Assembly (NCBI GenBank): GCA_030695945.1
Contig: JAUYOG010000064.1
Coordinates: 1 to 64,000, forward strand
Direction of reading: 5' to 3'
Length of the DNA: 64,000 nucleotides
Source: Ramlibacter sp.
GTDB taxonomy: Bacteria; Pseudomonadota; Gammaproteobacteria; Burkholderiales; Burkholderiaceae_C
The position numbers were made by a program, and so were the translations under genes. Below are positions 28,277-37,733 of this stretch, one piece after another. The notes below the pieces were generated by a model that was not told the origin of the DNA, did not search any database, and saw nothing but the letters and a program-made list of their open reading frames with translations. Numbering within the stretch: the stretch's first letter is position 1; the number at the start of each line of letters is the position of its first letter.

Positions 28277-30399
28277 GAAGGCGTGATCGTCACCGCCCCG
28301 GAACCGCTCACGACCCCCGAAGCGCCGACGCCAACGCCAAACTGCGCGAACGCCTGCCAGACCAGCATGCAATCCGCCGGCGTCGAACCGGCGCTCACCG
28401 AAGCCAGGATGCCGTCGCGCATCTGCTCGTACGCGGGCGTCGCCGGCGTGTAGTTCATGCCGTCCACGACGTAGCGGAACAGCTCGGCCCGCCTGCTCTC
28501 GCCGAACAGCCCCATCATCTTCCAGATGATGGCCGCGTAGATCTCGCCGTCGTTGTGCACTTCGGCTCCATCCACATTGGCGTACGTCAGCGGATAGCCC
28601 TCGTAGCGATAGCGCCGGATGCCCACCGGGTTGCTGAAGGAGTACTCGCCGATCACGTCGTCGCCGTTGACGAGCATCGAGATGGCGTCGGAGGTTCCTT
28701 CGCCGACGGCGCCGGCGAGGGGTCCGCTCATGCCGCCGATCATGCGCCAGGTGAGGCCGTGGCCGTACTCATGGAACACGATGTCGGAGTCGACCGACCC
28801 GTCGAGCTGCAGCGGCTGGACGGCCAGCTTGCGCACGGTGGCGTTCGGCGACGCGAGGCCCTTGAGGCTGGCGCCGTCGTTCTGGCTGATCATCGCGGCC
28901 GGGATCCGCACCCTGCGCTCCGTGCCGCCCATCGTGAAGATGTCGGTGCCGCCCTGGTTGTTGGCGATGATCACGGCGTCGGCGCCCGCGGTTTGCGCGT
29001 TCAGCGCCTTGATCGAGAAGTTGCACGCGCCGCGATCGATCACCGCGACCTTGCCGGTCAGCACGGTGCTGATCGTGGTGCAGCCATCGGCCGGGGTGGT
29101 CGTGACGACGTTCCCGGTGACGCCGGTGCTCGTCAATGCGGGGCCGAACTCGGCGCCCTTGGCGGCATAGCTGGTGGAGACCGGCGAGTTGACGCGCACC
29201 TCGTGCGTCGGCCCCGCGCCCGTCCACAGGTACATCTGCATGCGCGGCTTCTTGCCGTCGGTGGGCGTCGCGAAGTTGGCGTTGTCGGTGCCGCCGCCGT
29301 CCTGGGCCTCGGCCAGCACCGGGTCACCGGACGCCCCACCCTTGCCGAAATTGTCGACCTGGAAGTTGCCGGCCGCCTCGTTGAACCCGTGGGAATACAA
29401 CACGTCATGGATGATGTTGTTCAGGTAGAAGAGGTTCTGCACGGACACGGCCTTGTTGCCCGTGGTCGAGGGCGACGCGGCCAAGTCCGCGGCCGTCAGG
29501 AAGTCGCCCGTCGCGACGGCCGTGCCGCTGCGGTCGGAACGGTTGTTGTTGTCGGTGTCCAGGTAGGCATTGACGTTGTTGCCGCTGATGCTGTTCGTGG
29601 TTTGGGCCCCCGTGCCCAGCCAGCCGGCCGGCGACAACGCGTTGCCCGGGCTCGGGCCGTTGACGACGGTCTGCGGTCCCTTCGACGGGTCTTCGACGAA
29701 CACGTTGTAGCGGTCGGAGGCCGTCCGGTTCTCGACATCGAGCACGCGGCCGTCGCCGCCGACCAGGGTGTGGTGGAGCTGGTTGCTCTTCTCCGTCCAG
29801 GTCTGGACGAGCCAGCCGCGGTCCAGGGCTCCATTGCCCATCGGAACGGCGACGGCCGTGACCGTCGCGGCCGTATGGAAGAAGGCCCCGCCATCGAAGG
29901 TCGCGGTGTTGCCCTGCGCGCCCGCGGCGCGGAACGCGATCGATTGCCCCGGATGCACGCGCGCCATCGCGGCGTTCAGCGCGGCGGCCGCATCGACGCG
30001 GCTGGGAGTCGGTGCCGCGGCCACCTCGACCAGACGGTCGACGACGTGCACCAGTTCGCCGCGCCCATTGACGGCGGCCTTGGCATAGGCGCCGTACACG
30101 TTCAGCCCATCCACCACCTGTTCCATGCGCAGGTGCGTGACCCCATGCGCGCCAAGGCTGCTACGGGTGATGCGAAGCGAAGACAGGACCGCCGCCGAGC
30201 GGCCGCGGTTGCGCAGGTAGCCGGAGACGATGTCGGCCGGGGCGGCCTTGCTGGCGGCCGTCAAGGGCCGGCCTGCTTCCGCACGGATGACCTGGGCCCG
30301 CTCCAGCCCGGGGGCCTGCGCCGCAACCGCCATCCCGGGCGACATCAATACGGTCGCGACCGCGGAAAGTGTGAGAACCGAAATACGACGTGACGCCAT
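28249..30399 (-). CDS. Secreted M36 (fungalysin-like) zinc metallopeptidase with PA domain
   Basis: A 716-residue preproprotein. A Sec signal (1-27, MAVAA) and an N-terminal propeptide (about 30-225; VDGLNVYGAYAKAAVNGRGELVHV is typical of FTP/PepSY propeptides) precede the catalytic region. The zinc site is HEYGH (543-547) with the third ligand Glu in GEGTSD (568), the M36 pattern. A PA (protease-associated) domain of about 110 residues (about 410-525) is inserted before the zinc motif. It is probably exported and self-activating, used for extracellular protein or peptide degradation. It is monocistronic with its own terminator. The family is best known in fungi and in scattered bacteria. Confidence 0.88.
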   Translation of the reverse strand: MASRRISVLTLSAVATVLMSPGMAVAAQAPGLERAQVIRAEAGRPLTAASKAAPADIVSGYLRNRGRSAAVLSSLRITRSSLGAHGVTHLRMEQVVDGLNVYGAYAKAAVNGRGELVHVVDRLVEVAAAPTPSRVDAAAALNAAMARVHPGQSIAFRAAGAQGNTATFDGGAFFHTAATVTAVAVPMGNGALDRGWLVQTWTEKSNQLHHTLVGGDGRVLDVENRTASDRYNVFVEDPSKGPQTVVNGPSPGNALSPAGWLGTGAQTTNSISGNNVNAYLDTDNNNRSDRSGTAVATGDFLTAADLAASPSTTGNKAVSVQNLFYLNNIIHDVLYSHGFNEAAGNFQVDNFGKGGASGDPVLAEAQDGGGTDNANFATPTDGKKPRMQMYLWTGAGPTHEVRVNSPVSTSYAAKGAEFGPALTSTGVTGNVVTTTPADGCTTISTVLTGKVAVIDRGACNFSIKALNAQTAGADAVIIANNQGGTDIFTMGGTERRVRIPAAMISQNDGASLKGLASPNATVRKLAVQPLQLDGSVDSDIVFHEYGHGLTWRMIGGMSGPLAGAVGEGTSDAISMLVNGDDVIGEYSFSNPVGIRRYRYEGYPLTYANVDGAEVHNDGEIYAAIIWKMMGLFGESRRAELFRYVVDGMNYTPATPAYEQMRDGILASVSAGSTPADCMLVWQAFAQFGVGVGASGVVSGSGAVTITPSYTPPATCN

Positions 30400-30513
30400 G
30401 TTGCCTCCGGTAATAAAGTCCGGCGATTCTGTGGGGGCTGCCTCGGCAACCGCGTTACCAGTTGTGGGGTTTTGTAGCGAGCGCCTGCTTGCTCGTCACG
30501 GAAGAGCAGAAAG

Positions 30514-30537
30514 CAAAAACGCCCCGATGGGGGCGTT
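30514..30537 (-). terminator. Terminator of the tRNA-Ser gene
   Basis: On the minus strand AACGCCCC-CATC-GGGGCGTT is an 8-bp stem followed by TTTGC. It begins 9 bp after the tRNA 3' end. Confidence 0.8.
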
Positions 30538-30545
30538 GGTGCTCT

Positions 30546-30638
30546 TGGCGGAAACGGAGGGATTCGAACCCTCGATGAGGCTCTACACCCCATACTCCCT
30601 TAGCAGGGGAGCACCTTCGGCCACTCGGTCACGTTTCC
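30546..30638 (-). tRNA. tRNA-Ser (anticodon GCU)
   Basis: A 93-base class II tRNA with acceptor stem GGAAACG/CGTTTCC, discriminator G and encoded CCA. The anticodon arm CCCCTGCTAAGGG carries GCT (plus-strand complement at 30602-30604), reading AGC/AGU serine codons. A long variable arm and the T-loop GGTTCGAATCC are present. It stands between lysC and the metallopeptidase gene, with its own terminator. Confidence 0.96.
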
Positions 30639-30699
30639 TGGCGCATGCAATTATGCCCGAAACGGGCCTCGAGCCCGGCTGCGGACTGGGGAAACCAGC

Positions 30700-31968
30700 T
30701 CAGGCGGCGGGCTGGTCCAGGTCGAAGGCGCGGTGCAGGGCCCGCACCGCGAGCTCCATGTACTTCTCGTCGATCACGACCGACGTCTTGATCTCGCTGG
30801 TGGAGATCATCTGGATGTTGATGCCTTCCTCGGACAGCGCCCGGAACATCTTGCTCGCGATGCCGACATGGCTGCGCATGCCGATGCCGACGATGCTGAC
30901 CTTGCAGATGCGCGTGTCGCCCACCAGCACATCCGTGCCCAGGGCCGGCAACACCTTGGTCTTGAGCAGGTCCACGGTTCGCGCGTAATCGTTGCGGTGC
31001 ACAGTGAAGCTGAAGTCGGTCTTGCCGTCCTTGGAGATGTTCTGGATGATGACGTCGACCTCGATGTTGGCGTCGGCCACTGCGCCCAGGATGTTGTAGG
31101 CGATCCCAGGCCTGTCGGGCACGCTCAGGATCGAAATCTTGGCCTCGTCGCGGTTGAAGGCGATGCCGGAAACGACGGCTTGTTCCATTTTTGCGTCTTC
31201 CTCAAATGTGATCAGGGTGCCGGAGGCGGCCTCCTCTTCGATGGCGATATCCCACGGGGTGAAGCTGGAGAGCACGCGCAGCGGGACCTTGTACTTGCCC
31301 GCGAATTCCACGGAGCGGATCTGCAGGACCTTGGAGCCCAGGGAGGCCATCTCGAGCATTTCCTCGAAGCTCACCGTATGCAGGCGACGGGCTTCGGGCA
31401 CCACGCGCGGATCGGTCGTGTACACGCCGTCCACGTCGGTATAGATCAGGCACTCGTCGGCCTTCATGGCCGCCGCCACGGCCACTGCCGAGGTGTCGCT
31501 GCCGCCACGCCCGAGCGTCGTGATGTGGCCCTCTTCGTCCACGCCCTGGAAGCCGGTGATGATCACGACGCGCCCGGCCGCGAGGTCCTCGCGCACCCGC
31601 TTGTCGTCGATCGACTCGATGCGGGCCTTGGTGTACGCGCTGTTGGTCTTGACGGGCACCTGCCAGCCGGCGTAGCTCACGGCTTCCAGGCCCTCGGCTT
31701 GCAACGCGAGCGCCAGCAGCGCCGATGAAGCCTGCTCGCCGGTGGCGGCCAGCATGTCGAGTTCCCGGCACATCGCATCGGTCTGCTTGGCCGGCGCCAG
31801 TTCCTTGGCCAGGGCCAGCAGGCGGTTGGTCTCGCCGCTCATGGCGCTGGGCACCACCACCATCTGGTGGCCCGCGCGCTGCCACTTGGCCACGCGCTTG
31901 GCGACGTTGCGGATGCGCTCGGTCGAGCCCATCGACGTGCCGCCGTATTTGTGAACGATCAATGCCAT
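30700..31968 (-). CDS. lysC: Aspartate kinase
   Basis: A 422-residue aspartokinase: kinase domain with KYGGTSMG (7-14), the ATP/Asp-binding GRGGSDTSAVA and TDVDGVYTTDPR, then two ACT regulatory domains from about residue 265 (ISILSVPDRPGIAYNILG; VSIVGIGMRSHVGIASKMF). It makes aspartyl phosphate, the first step to lysine, threonine and methionine, with lysine/threonine feedback at the ACT pair in relatives. AAGGAAGGAGAG-type purines precede the ATG and a TATAAT box lies about 80 bp upstream. Confidence 0.96.
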   Translation of the reverse strand: MALIVHKYGGTSMGSTERIRNVAKRVAKWQRAGHQMVVVPSAMSGETNRLLALAKELAPAKQTDAMCRELDMLAATGEQASSALLALALQAEGLEAVSYAGWQVPVKTNSAYTKARIESIDDKRVREDLAAGRVVIITGFQGVDEEGHITTLGRGGSDTSAVAVAAAMKADECLIYTDVDGVYTTDPRVVPEARRLHTVSFEEMLEMASLGSKVLQIRSVEFAGKYKVPLRVLSSFTPWDIAIEEEAASGTLITFEEDAKMEQAVVSGIAFNRDEAKISILSVPDRPGIAYNILGAVADANIEVDVIIQNISKDGKTDFSFTVHRNDYARTVDLLKTKVLPALGTDVLVGDTRICKVSIVGIGMRSHVGIASKMFRALSEEGINIQMISTSEIKTSVVIDEKYMELAVRALHRAFDLDQPAA

Positions 31969-32048
31969 CGGAAGGAAGGAGAGTGAGGTGAGGCGCGATG
32001 GTTGCGGGGCAACCGATGAGGCGGGCGGGACCGCCGGGAACCCTCGGG

Positions 32049-32054
32049 ATTATA
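32049..32054 (-). promoter_or_regulatory. Likely lysC promoter -10 element
   Basis: The minus strand reads TAGGTATAATCCC, a perfect TATAAT box, between the tilS stop and lysC, predicting a leader of about 75 bases. No good -35 hexamer is seen 16-18 bases upstream, so this is offered with moderate confidence. Confidence 0.45.
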
Positions 32055-32055
32055 C

Positions 32056-33003
32056 CTACGCGTCCCGGTGCGGCCGGAAGAGCAGGCACTCCCCGTCGCG
32101 CTCGACGAAGCCCGTTGCGGCCTTGATGCGGATGTCGTGCCCCCGGGTCGAGCACGCCGCCACCTGGTTCATCAGTTCTTCCAGCTGCGCAGCGTTCGCG
32201 CGCACCTTGTGCGTCGCCAGCAGCCAGTGCCTCAACAGGTTGGCCTGGCGCTCCCGGTCGAGCGCGCGCAGCCCGGCGATCGAGGGCGGGTCGCCCACGC
32301 GGGAAAGGTCCTCGGCGGCGATCGCCGAAAGCACCCTTTGCGCCTGCGCCGCGTGGCGCGCGGAGCGGGCGAAGGTGTCGCGGAACTGGGGGAACGCCCG
32401 TTCCAGTGCGGGCAGCAGCTCATGCCGGATGCGGTTGCGAGTGAAGCTGCGGTCCTGGTTGGTCGGGTCCTCGACGAAGTCCACGCCCTCTCCGCGCAGC
32501 CACTCGCGGATGGCCGGGCCGCTCACGCCCAGCAACGGGCGCTCGAACCGCATGCCATGCCGATCGAACGAGGCCGGCATGGCCGCGAGGCCCGGCAAAC
32601 CGGCGCCGCGGCTCAGGGCCAGCAGCATGGTTTCCACCTGGTCATCGGCGTGCTGGGCGAGCCACACGGCGTGCAGGCCCAGCGCCAGTGCCGCCTGCGC
32701 CAGCGCCGCGTAGCGCGCCTTGCGCGCGGCGTCTTCCGGGCTCTCCCCGCTTTGGTGACGCGCATCCACGTTGACTTGGTGCAGCGGAACGCCCAACCCG
32801 TCGCAGAATCCCTGGCAGTACCGGGCGAAATCGTCGGCCGCGGCCTGCAGCCCGTGGTTCACGTGCACGGCATGGATTCGGCCCGGCCAGGCCCGCGCGG
32901 CAGCCACGAGCAAGGCGGTGGAGTCCGCGCCGCCGCTATAGGCGACGGCCGCGGGCAACGCCGGCGCGAAAGCCCGCAGGGCCGCGGGGACGGTCAGGCC
33001 CAT
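32056..33003 (-). CDS. tilS: tRNA(Ile)-lysidine synthase TilS
   Basis: A 315-residue PP-loop ATPase: AYSGGADSTALL with the SGGxDS motif at 23-28, followed by HVNHGLQ, the DDQVETMLL/SRGAG block and R-rich segment SFTRNRIRHELLP, all TilS hallmarks. It converts the wobble C of the AUA-reading tRNA-Ile to lysidine and is essential. Start is ATG 33003. It lacks some of the C-terminal domain length seen in E. coli TilS, as is common in this group. Confidence 0.94.
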   Translation of the reverse strand: MGLTVPAALRAFAPALPAAVAYSGGADSTALLVAAARAWPGRIHAVHVNHGLQAAADDFARYCQGFCDGLGVPLHQVNVDARHQSGESPEDAARKARYAALAQAALALGLHAVWLAQHADDQVETMLLALSRGAGLPGLAAMPASFDRHGMRFERPLLGVSGPAIREWLRGEGVDFVEDPTNQDRSFTRNRIRHELLPALERAFPQFRDTFARSARHAAQAQRVLSAIAAEDLSRVGDPPSIAGLRALDRERQANLLRHWLLATHKVRANAAQLEELMNQVAACSTRGHDIRIKAATGFVERDGECLLFRPHRDA

Positions 33004-33146
33004 GGCGCAGCCCCCCCGGGGACGGACCGGTGAACGTCGAGGCAAGGCGGCATCGGGAGATTATCGGGGGCGTCAGTGGCATCCTCATTTACCCGGAGAA
33101 GGTAACCGGCCGCGTACCCTAGAATCCGGCGCACAAGAGGTTACAC

Positions 33147-33824
33147 ATGGATACGTGCTCGATCGGCGCGCCGGCCCACAAGGCTTGCCGCGCCTGGGCC
33201 CTGATCGCAGGGCTGGCCATCGCAACCGGCGGGTTCCTGGCAGGAAGCCCGGCTTTCGGCCAAGCGGGACCGCCCATGGCCGCCGCAGCAGCCGGCGACG
33301 CGCCGAGCGAGGCGTTGCGCCGCCAGGCGCTCAGCCCTTATCGGTTCATTCTCCAGCACGCCAACGCGCCTGCGCGGGCCAAGCCGGCCCCAGCGCCGGA
33401 GGCCAAGGCAGAACCCAAGCGGCCCGCCGCGCCGGCGCCGGTGGAGCACGCGGCCGTCCAGCCGCGCGCCGTACCGCCTGCGCCCGCCCCCGCGGCCCAG
33501 CCGCAGCCCGCCGCGGAACCCGTCGCGGCCTTGGCGCCGAAAGCGGTAGAGCCCGTACCCATCGCCGCCATTCGCCGCGAGATCATCCCGGTCAGGACCG
33601 ACGAGCCACGGTTGCCCATGGCGCTGCTGCGCGAGCGGCCATCGGGGGTGGTGAAGGTTTCGTTCGAAGTCAACCCGGACGGCTCCACCGGGGCCGTGAA
33701 AGTTGTCACGAGCACCAACCGGTCGCTCAACAAGGCTTCGGTCGAAGCCGTGTCAGGCTGGAAGTTCCAGCCCGTGGACGAGGTGATGCTGGTCGAGACC
33801 GAGCTCGCCTACAAATACGACTAG
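33147..33824 (+). CDS. TonB C-terminal-domain protein, periplasmic
   Basis: A 225-residue protein with a hydrophobic N-terminus (about 15-38) ending in a cleavable-looking site (AFG-QA), a long Pro/Ala/Lys/Glu-rich linker (about 73-130) and a C-terminal TonB-like fold (about 145-225: PSGVVKVSFEVNPDGSTGAVKVV, then SLNKASVEAVSGWKFQP). It resembles an energy-transducer C-domain without an obvious cytoplasmic N-terminus or neighbouring exbBD, so it may act as a free or weakly anchored periplasmic partner. The receptor or envelope partner is unknown. TAGAAT at about 33119 could be its -10 box. Confidence 0.7.
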   Translation: MDTCSIGAPAHKACRAWALIAGLAIATGGFLAGSPAFGQAGPPMAAAAAGDAPSEALRRQALSPYRFILQHANAPARAKPAPAPEAKAEPKRPAAPAPVEHAAVQPRAVPPAPAPAAQPQPAAEPVAALAPKAVEPVPIAAIRREIIPVRTDEPRLPMALLRERPSGVVKVSFEVNPDGSTGAVKVVTSTNRSLNKASVEAVSGWKFQPVDEVMLVETELAYKYD

Positions 33825-33840
33825 CGCGCCCATGGGCTGA

Positions 33841-33892
33841 CGCCCTGCCCCCGAGGGGGGCGAAGCCGGCTGGAAGCGGCTCGGCGCCGGCT
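33841..33892. repeat. Dispersed palindromic repeat between convergent genes
   Basis: CTGCCCCCGAGGGGGGCG followed by AAGCCGGCTGGAAGCGGCTCGG is, in reverse complement, the same element as at 15444-15511 (GCCGAGCCGCCT..., CCCCCTCGGGGGGCAG). It occupies the whole gap between the convergent TonB-like and accA genes and may also serve as a bidirectional terminator-like hairpin. Confidence 0.6.
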
Positions 33893-34868
33893 AGCGCGCT
33901 TCGGCCTTGGTGTCCGTGAAACGGCCGTAACTTTGCAGGCGCTCGTAGCGCCGCTCCAGGAGCTCACGCACCTTCAGGTCGGCCAATTGCCGCCAGGCGT
34001 CGTTGAGCGCGCGCTTGAGGAAGGCTGCCATCTGCTTGTGGTCGCGGTGCGCGCCGCCGACCGGCTCGCTCACGATCTTGTCGATCAATCCCAGCGCCTT
34101 CAGCCGGTGCGCCGTGATGCCCATGGCATCCGCGGCGTCCTGCGCCTTCTCGGACGTCTTCCAGAGGATCGACGCGCAGCCTTCCGGGCTGATCACGGAG
34201 TAGATCGAGTACTGGAGCATGAGCACCTGGTCGGCCACAGAGATGGCGAGCGCGCCGCCCGAGCCGCCCTCGCCGATGACGGTGGTGATGATCGGCACTT
34301 CCAGCTGCGCCATCTCGAAGATGTTGCGGCCGATGGCCTCCGACTGGCCGCGCTCTTCCGCGTCGATACCCGGGTACGCGCCCGGCGTGTCCACGAAGGT
34401 GAAGACCGGCAGCTTGAACTTCTCGGCGGTCTTCATCAGGCGCAGCGCCTTGCGGTAGCCCTCGGGCCGGCTCATGCCGAAGTTGCGCAGCGCGCGCTCC
34501 CTGGTATCGCGGCCCTTCTGGTGGCCCAGCACCATGCAGGCGTTGCCGTTGAAGCGCGCGAGCCCGCCGACGATGGACAGGTCATCCGAGAAATGGCGGT
34601 CGCCGTGCAGTTCGATGAAATCGGTGAAGATCTCGTTGACATAGTCGAGCGTGTACGGGCGCTCGGGGTGCCGGGCGATCTTGGTGATCTGCCAGGGCGT
34701 GAGGTCGCTGTAGATGTCCTTGGTGAGCTGCTGGCTCTTCTTGGACAGCTGGTCGATCTCCTCCGAGATGTCGACCGCCGACTCCGTCTGCACGTAGCGC
34801 AATTCTTCGATCTTCGTCTCGAGCTCCGCAATGGGCTGCTCGAAATCGAGGAATGTCTTCTTGGCCAA
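33891..34868 (-). CDS. accA: Acetyl-CoA carboxylase carboxyltransferase subunit alpha
   Basis: A 325-residue AccA of normal length: N-terminal coiled segment [19 protein letters not shown], then the carboxyltransferase core with [36 protein letters not shown] and [11 protein letters not shown]. With AccD it transfers CO2 from biotin to acetyl-CoA to make malonyl-CoA. It follows the glycosylase gene by 36 bp with AAGGAGCAAACC before the ATG. Confidence 0.97.
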   Translation of the reverse strand: MAKKTFLDFEQPIAELETKIEELRYVQTESAVDISEEIDQLSKKSQQLTKDIYSDLTPWQITKIARHPERPYTLDYVNEIFTDFIELHGDRHFSDDLSIVGGLARFNGNACMVLGHQKGRDTRERALRNFGMSRPEGYRKALRLMKTAEKFKLPVFTFVDTPGAYPGIDAEERGQSEAIGRNIFEMAQLEVPIITTVIGEGGSGGALAISVADQVLMLQYSIYSVISPEGCASILWKTSEKAQDAADAMGITAHRLKALGLIDKIVSEPVGGAHRDHKQMAAFLKRALNDAWRQLADLKVRELLERRYERLQSYGRFTDTKAEAR

Positions 34869-34904
34869 GGTTTGCTCCTTGTCTTGTGGTCGCGGGGGCG
34901 CCGG

Positions 34905-35549
34905 CTAATACTCGACCGGCAAGGGGTCCAGCGAGCGCCAAATATACCAAGTCGCGACACTGCAATATGGAACCCAGGCGGCTGCGACCTCGCGCGCGTC
35001 GCTGCGGCTGACCGGGTCGCCCGAGAAGTAGTTGCGGCTGATGCCGTTGAGCAGGCCGATGTCGTCCAGCGGCAGCACGTTGGGCCGCATCAGGTGGAAG
35101 ATGAGGAACATCTCGGCCGTCCAGCGGCCGATGCCGCGGATGCCGACCAGCTCCGCGATGATCTCGTCGTCCGTCATGTCCGTCCACGCATCGGCATGGA
35201 TGGCGCCGGAATCGAAATGCAGCGCGAGGTCCACCAGGTATTCGATCTTGCGGGCAGACAGGCCCGCCGCCTGCATGTCGTCGACCTTGAGCTTGAGCAC
35301 GTTGCCCGCGCTCATGCGCCGCGGCAGTTTCGCGAAGCGGTCCCACACCGTCTGCGCCGCCTTCACCGAGATCTGCTGGCCGACGATGCTGCGAGCGAGC
35401 GTGGTGAACGCGTCGCCGCGCGACTGCAGGCAGGCGTCCCCAAACTGGGGGATCAGCCGCTTCATCACGCGGTCCTTGCGTGCCAGGTGGCGGCAGGCCT
35501 CATCCCAGTACCCGGGCGTGGCTTGCACGATCTGCAGGGAGGCGCTCAA
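34905..35549 (-). CDS. alkA: DNA-3-methyladenine glycosylase II (AlkA-like, HhH-GPD)
   Basis: A 214-residue HhH-GPD DNA glycosylase: hairpin [16 protein letters not shown] and catalytic-Asp region VLPLDDIGL. It removes alkylated bases in base-excision repair. The most likely start is a TTG at 35549 that overlaps the cysS stop (TTGA), since no ATG or GTG exists nearby before the conserved sequence; otherwise a start at the internal ATG (MKRLIPQFG) would remove about 29 residues. The coupling to cysS fits the other overlaps in this window. Confidence 0.85.
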   Translation of the reverse strand: MSASLQIVQATPGYWDEACRHLARKDRVMKRLIPQFGDACLQSRGDAFTTLARSIVGQQISVKAAQTVWDRFAKLPRRMSAGNVLKLKVDDMQAAGLSARKIEYLVDLALHFDSGAIHADAWTDMTDDEIIAELVGIRGIGRWTAEMFLIFHLMRPNVLPLDDIGLLNGISRNYFSGDPVSRSDAREVAAAWVPYCSVATWYIWRSLDPLPVEY

Positions 35550-36922
35550 GACGCGGCCTCCCAGGTCGTGCCGGCGGGCGAATCCTTCAGCACGATGCCC
35601 TGCGCCAACAGCTCGTTGCGGATACGGTCGGCCTCGGCGAAGTCCTTCGCCTGCTTGGCCGCCGCGCGCTGCGCGATGAGGCCGGCGATGGTGGCTTCGT
35701 CGAGCTGCGTTCCGGCGCGCAGGAAGGCCTTCGGCTCGCCCTGCAGGATGCCCAGGCAGCCGCCCAATGCCTTGAGCAGGCCCGCGAGTTCCGCGGACTT
35801 GCCGCGGTTCACTTCCGCCGCCAGGTCGAACAGCACCGCCATCGCCTCGGATGTCGCGAAGTCGTTGTCCATCGCCGCCTTGAACCGCGCCGCGTAGGGC
35901 TGCGACCAGTCGATCGCCACCGGCGCGGGCGCGACCAGGTCGAGCGCGGTGTACAGGCGCTTCAGTGCGCCGCGCGCATCCTCGAGGTGAACGTCGCTGT
36001 AGTTCAGCGGGCTGCGGTAGTGCGAGCGCACGACGAAGAAGCGCACGGTTTCCGCGTCGAACTTCCGGAGCACGTCGCGGATGGTGAAGAAGTTGCCGAG
36101 CGACTTCGACATCTTCTCGTTGTCGATGTTCAGGAAGCCGTTGTGCATCCAGTAATGGGCCAGCGGCTTGCCGAACGCGCCCTCGCTCTGCGCGATCTCG
36201 TTCTCGTGGTGGGGGAACTGGAGGTCCGCCCCGCCGCCGTGGATGTCGAACGTTTCGCCCAGGAGCGCGCGGGCCATGGCGGAGCACTCGATGTGCCAGC
36301 CGGGGCGGCCCTTGCCATAGCTGCTGTCCCATTTGGCATCGTCCGGCTCGCTCGGCTTGGCGGTCTTCCAGAGCACGAAGTCCAGCGGGTCTTCCTTGCC
36401 GTCCAGCACGGCGACACGCTCGCCTGCGTGCAGCTCGTCTAGCGACTTGCCGGAAAGCTTGCCGTATCCGGGGAAGCGGCGCACCGCGTAGTTCACGTCG
36501 CCGCCTTCGGCCGTGTATGCGAGGCCCTTGCCCTCCAGCTTCTTCACGATGTCCAGCATCTGCGGCACGTAGTCGGTCGCGCGCGGGTCATGCGTGGGGC
36601 GCTCGATGCCCAGCGCGTCGAAGTCGACATACATCTCGGCGATCATTCGGTCCGTGAGCGCGCGGACGGTCTCGCCGTTCTCCACGGCGCGGCGGATGAT
36701 CTTGTCCTCGATGTCGGTGATGTTGCGCACGAACGTGACCTTGTAGCCGCTGGCCTTGAGCCATCGCTGGACGACATCGAAGGCGATGTTGGCGCGGGCG
36801 TGGCCGACATGGCACAGGTCGTAGACGGTGATGCCGCACACGTACATCCGTACGCGGCCCGGCTCGATCGGGGAAAAGTCTTCCAGGGCACGCGACAGCG
36901 TGTTGTAGATGCGCAGGCTCAT
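35546..36922 (-). CDS. cysS: Cysteinyl-tRNA synthetase
   Basis: A 458-residue class I synthetase with the zinc/HIGH region [18 protein letters not shown], catalytic zinc ligands, the GWHIECSAM block and KMSKS ([10 protein letters not shown]), followed by the helical anticodon-binding end. It charges tRNA-Cys. The ATG at 36922 begins [11 protein letters not shown], the usual N-terminus; longer readings are upstream noise. Confidence 0.97.
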   Translation of the reverse strand: MSLRIYNTLSRALEDFSPIEPGRVRMYVCGITVYDLCHVGHARANIAFDVVQRWLKASGYKVTFVRNITDIEDKIIRRAVENGETVRALTDRMIAEMYVDFDALGIERPTHDPRATDYVPQMLDIVKKLEGKGLAYTAEGGDVNYAVRRFPGYGKLSGKSLDELHAGERVAVLDGKEDPLDFVLWKTAKPSEPDDAKWDSSYGKGRPGWHIECSAMARALLGETFDIHGGGADLQFPHHENEIAQSEGAFGKPLAHYWMHNGFLNIDNEKMSKSLGNFFTIRDVLRKFDAETVRFFVVRSHYRSPLNYSDVHLEDARGALKRLYTALDLVAPAPVAIDWSQPYAARFKAAMDNDFATSEAMAVLFDLAAEVNRGKSAELAGLLKALGGCLGILQGEPKAFLRAGTQLDEATIAGLIAQRAAAKQAKDFAEADRIRNELLAQGIVLKDSPAGTTWEAAS

Positions 36923-37092
36923 GGATGGTCGGGGCCGCTGGCGTGGATACGTTTCGCTCGCGGCGCTGTTCGAATCGTCTGGGGGTTCGTTACTTGCCGG
37001 GGCTGCGCACACAGAGCCGGCGGCTACAATCCAGCGCAGTATATAGCCCCCCGTCCGGGCTTGTCACACGCGCGAGAATCCACCGAGCCCTT

Positions 37093-37662
37093 ATGACGCA
37101 CGCCCGCTTCGCCTTGCCCCGCGCCCTGCGCCTGCTGGCCCTGCTTGCGGCGGCGGCGTTGCCCCCGGCCGCGCTGGCCGACGACCAGGCCGACGTCACG
37201 CAGCTGATGCGCTCGGGCCAGTACGCGCAGGCCCTGGCGAAGGCGGACCAGTTCCTGGCGGCCAGGCCGCGCGATCCGCAGATGCGGTTCCTGAGGGGCG
37301 TGGTGCAGACCGAGATGGGCCGCAGTGCCGATGCGATCGCGACGTTCACGCGCCTCACGGAAGACTACCCCGAGCTGCCCGAACCGTACAACAACCTCGC
37401 GGTGCTGTACGCCGCGCAGAGCCAGTTCGACAAGGCGCGCGCGGCGCTGGAGGTGGCCATCCGCGCCAACCCGGGCTACGCCATCGCGCACGAGAACCTG
37501 GGCGACGTGTATGCACGCCTCGCAAGCCAGTCTTACGGCCGGGCCCAGCAGCTGGACGCCGCGAACACCACCGCCGCACCCAAGCTCGCGCTGATCCGCC
37601 AACTTTTCCCGGCCGCAGCCAGAGGCGCGGCACAGCCTGGCGCCAAGGCCGCGGGGTCCTGA
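37093..37662 (+). CDS. Periplasmic TPR-repeat protein
   Basis: A 189-residue protein with a Sec signal (MTHARFALPRALRLLALLAA, cleaved near ALA-DD) and about three tetratricopeptide repeats (VTQLMRSGQYAQALAKADQF; PYNNLAVLYAAQSQFDKARA; AIAHENLGDVYARLASQSY). It is probably a periplasmic scaffold. It precedes two cyclophilins and may be transcribed with them; a specific role is not evident. Confidence 0.83.
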   Translation: MTHARFALPRALRLLALLAAAALPPAALADDQADVTQLMRSGQYAQALAKADQFLAARPRDPQMRFLRGVVQTEMGRSADAIATFTRLTEDYPELPEPYNNLAVLYAAQSQFDKARAALEVAIRANPGYAIAHENLGDVYARLASQSYGRAQQLDAANTTAAPKLALIRQLFPAAARGAAQPGAKAAGS

Positions 37663-37733
37663 CTGAGCCGTCCCACGCCGGCCCGCGTGCCGGTACCATG
37701 GGCAAACCAAATCCAAGAAGGAGTAATCAGCCG

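Noticed and set aside
28555-30393. A 612-codon plus-strand frame opposite the metallopeptidase
   Set aside because: Mirror reading of a GC-rich gene; composition is Arg/Val/Gly-biased with no domain.
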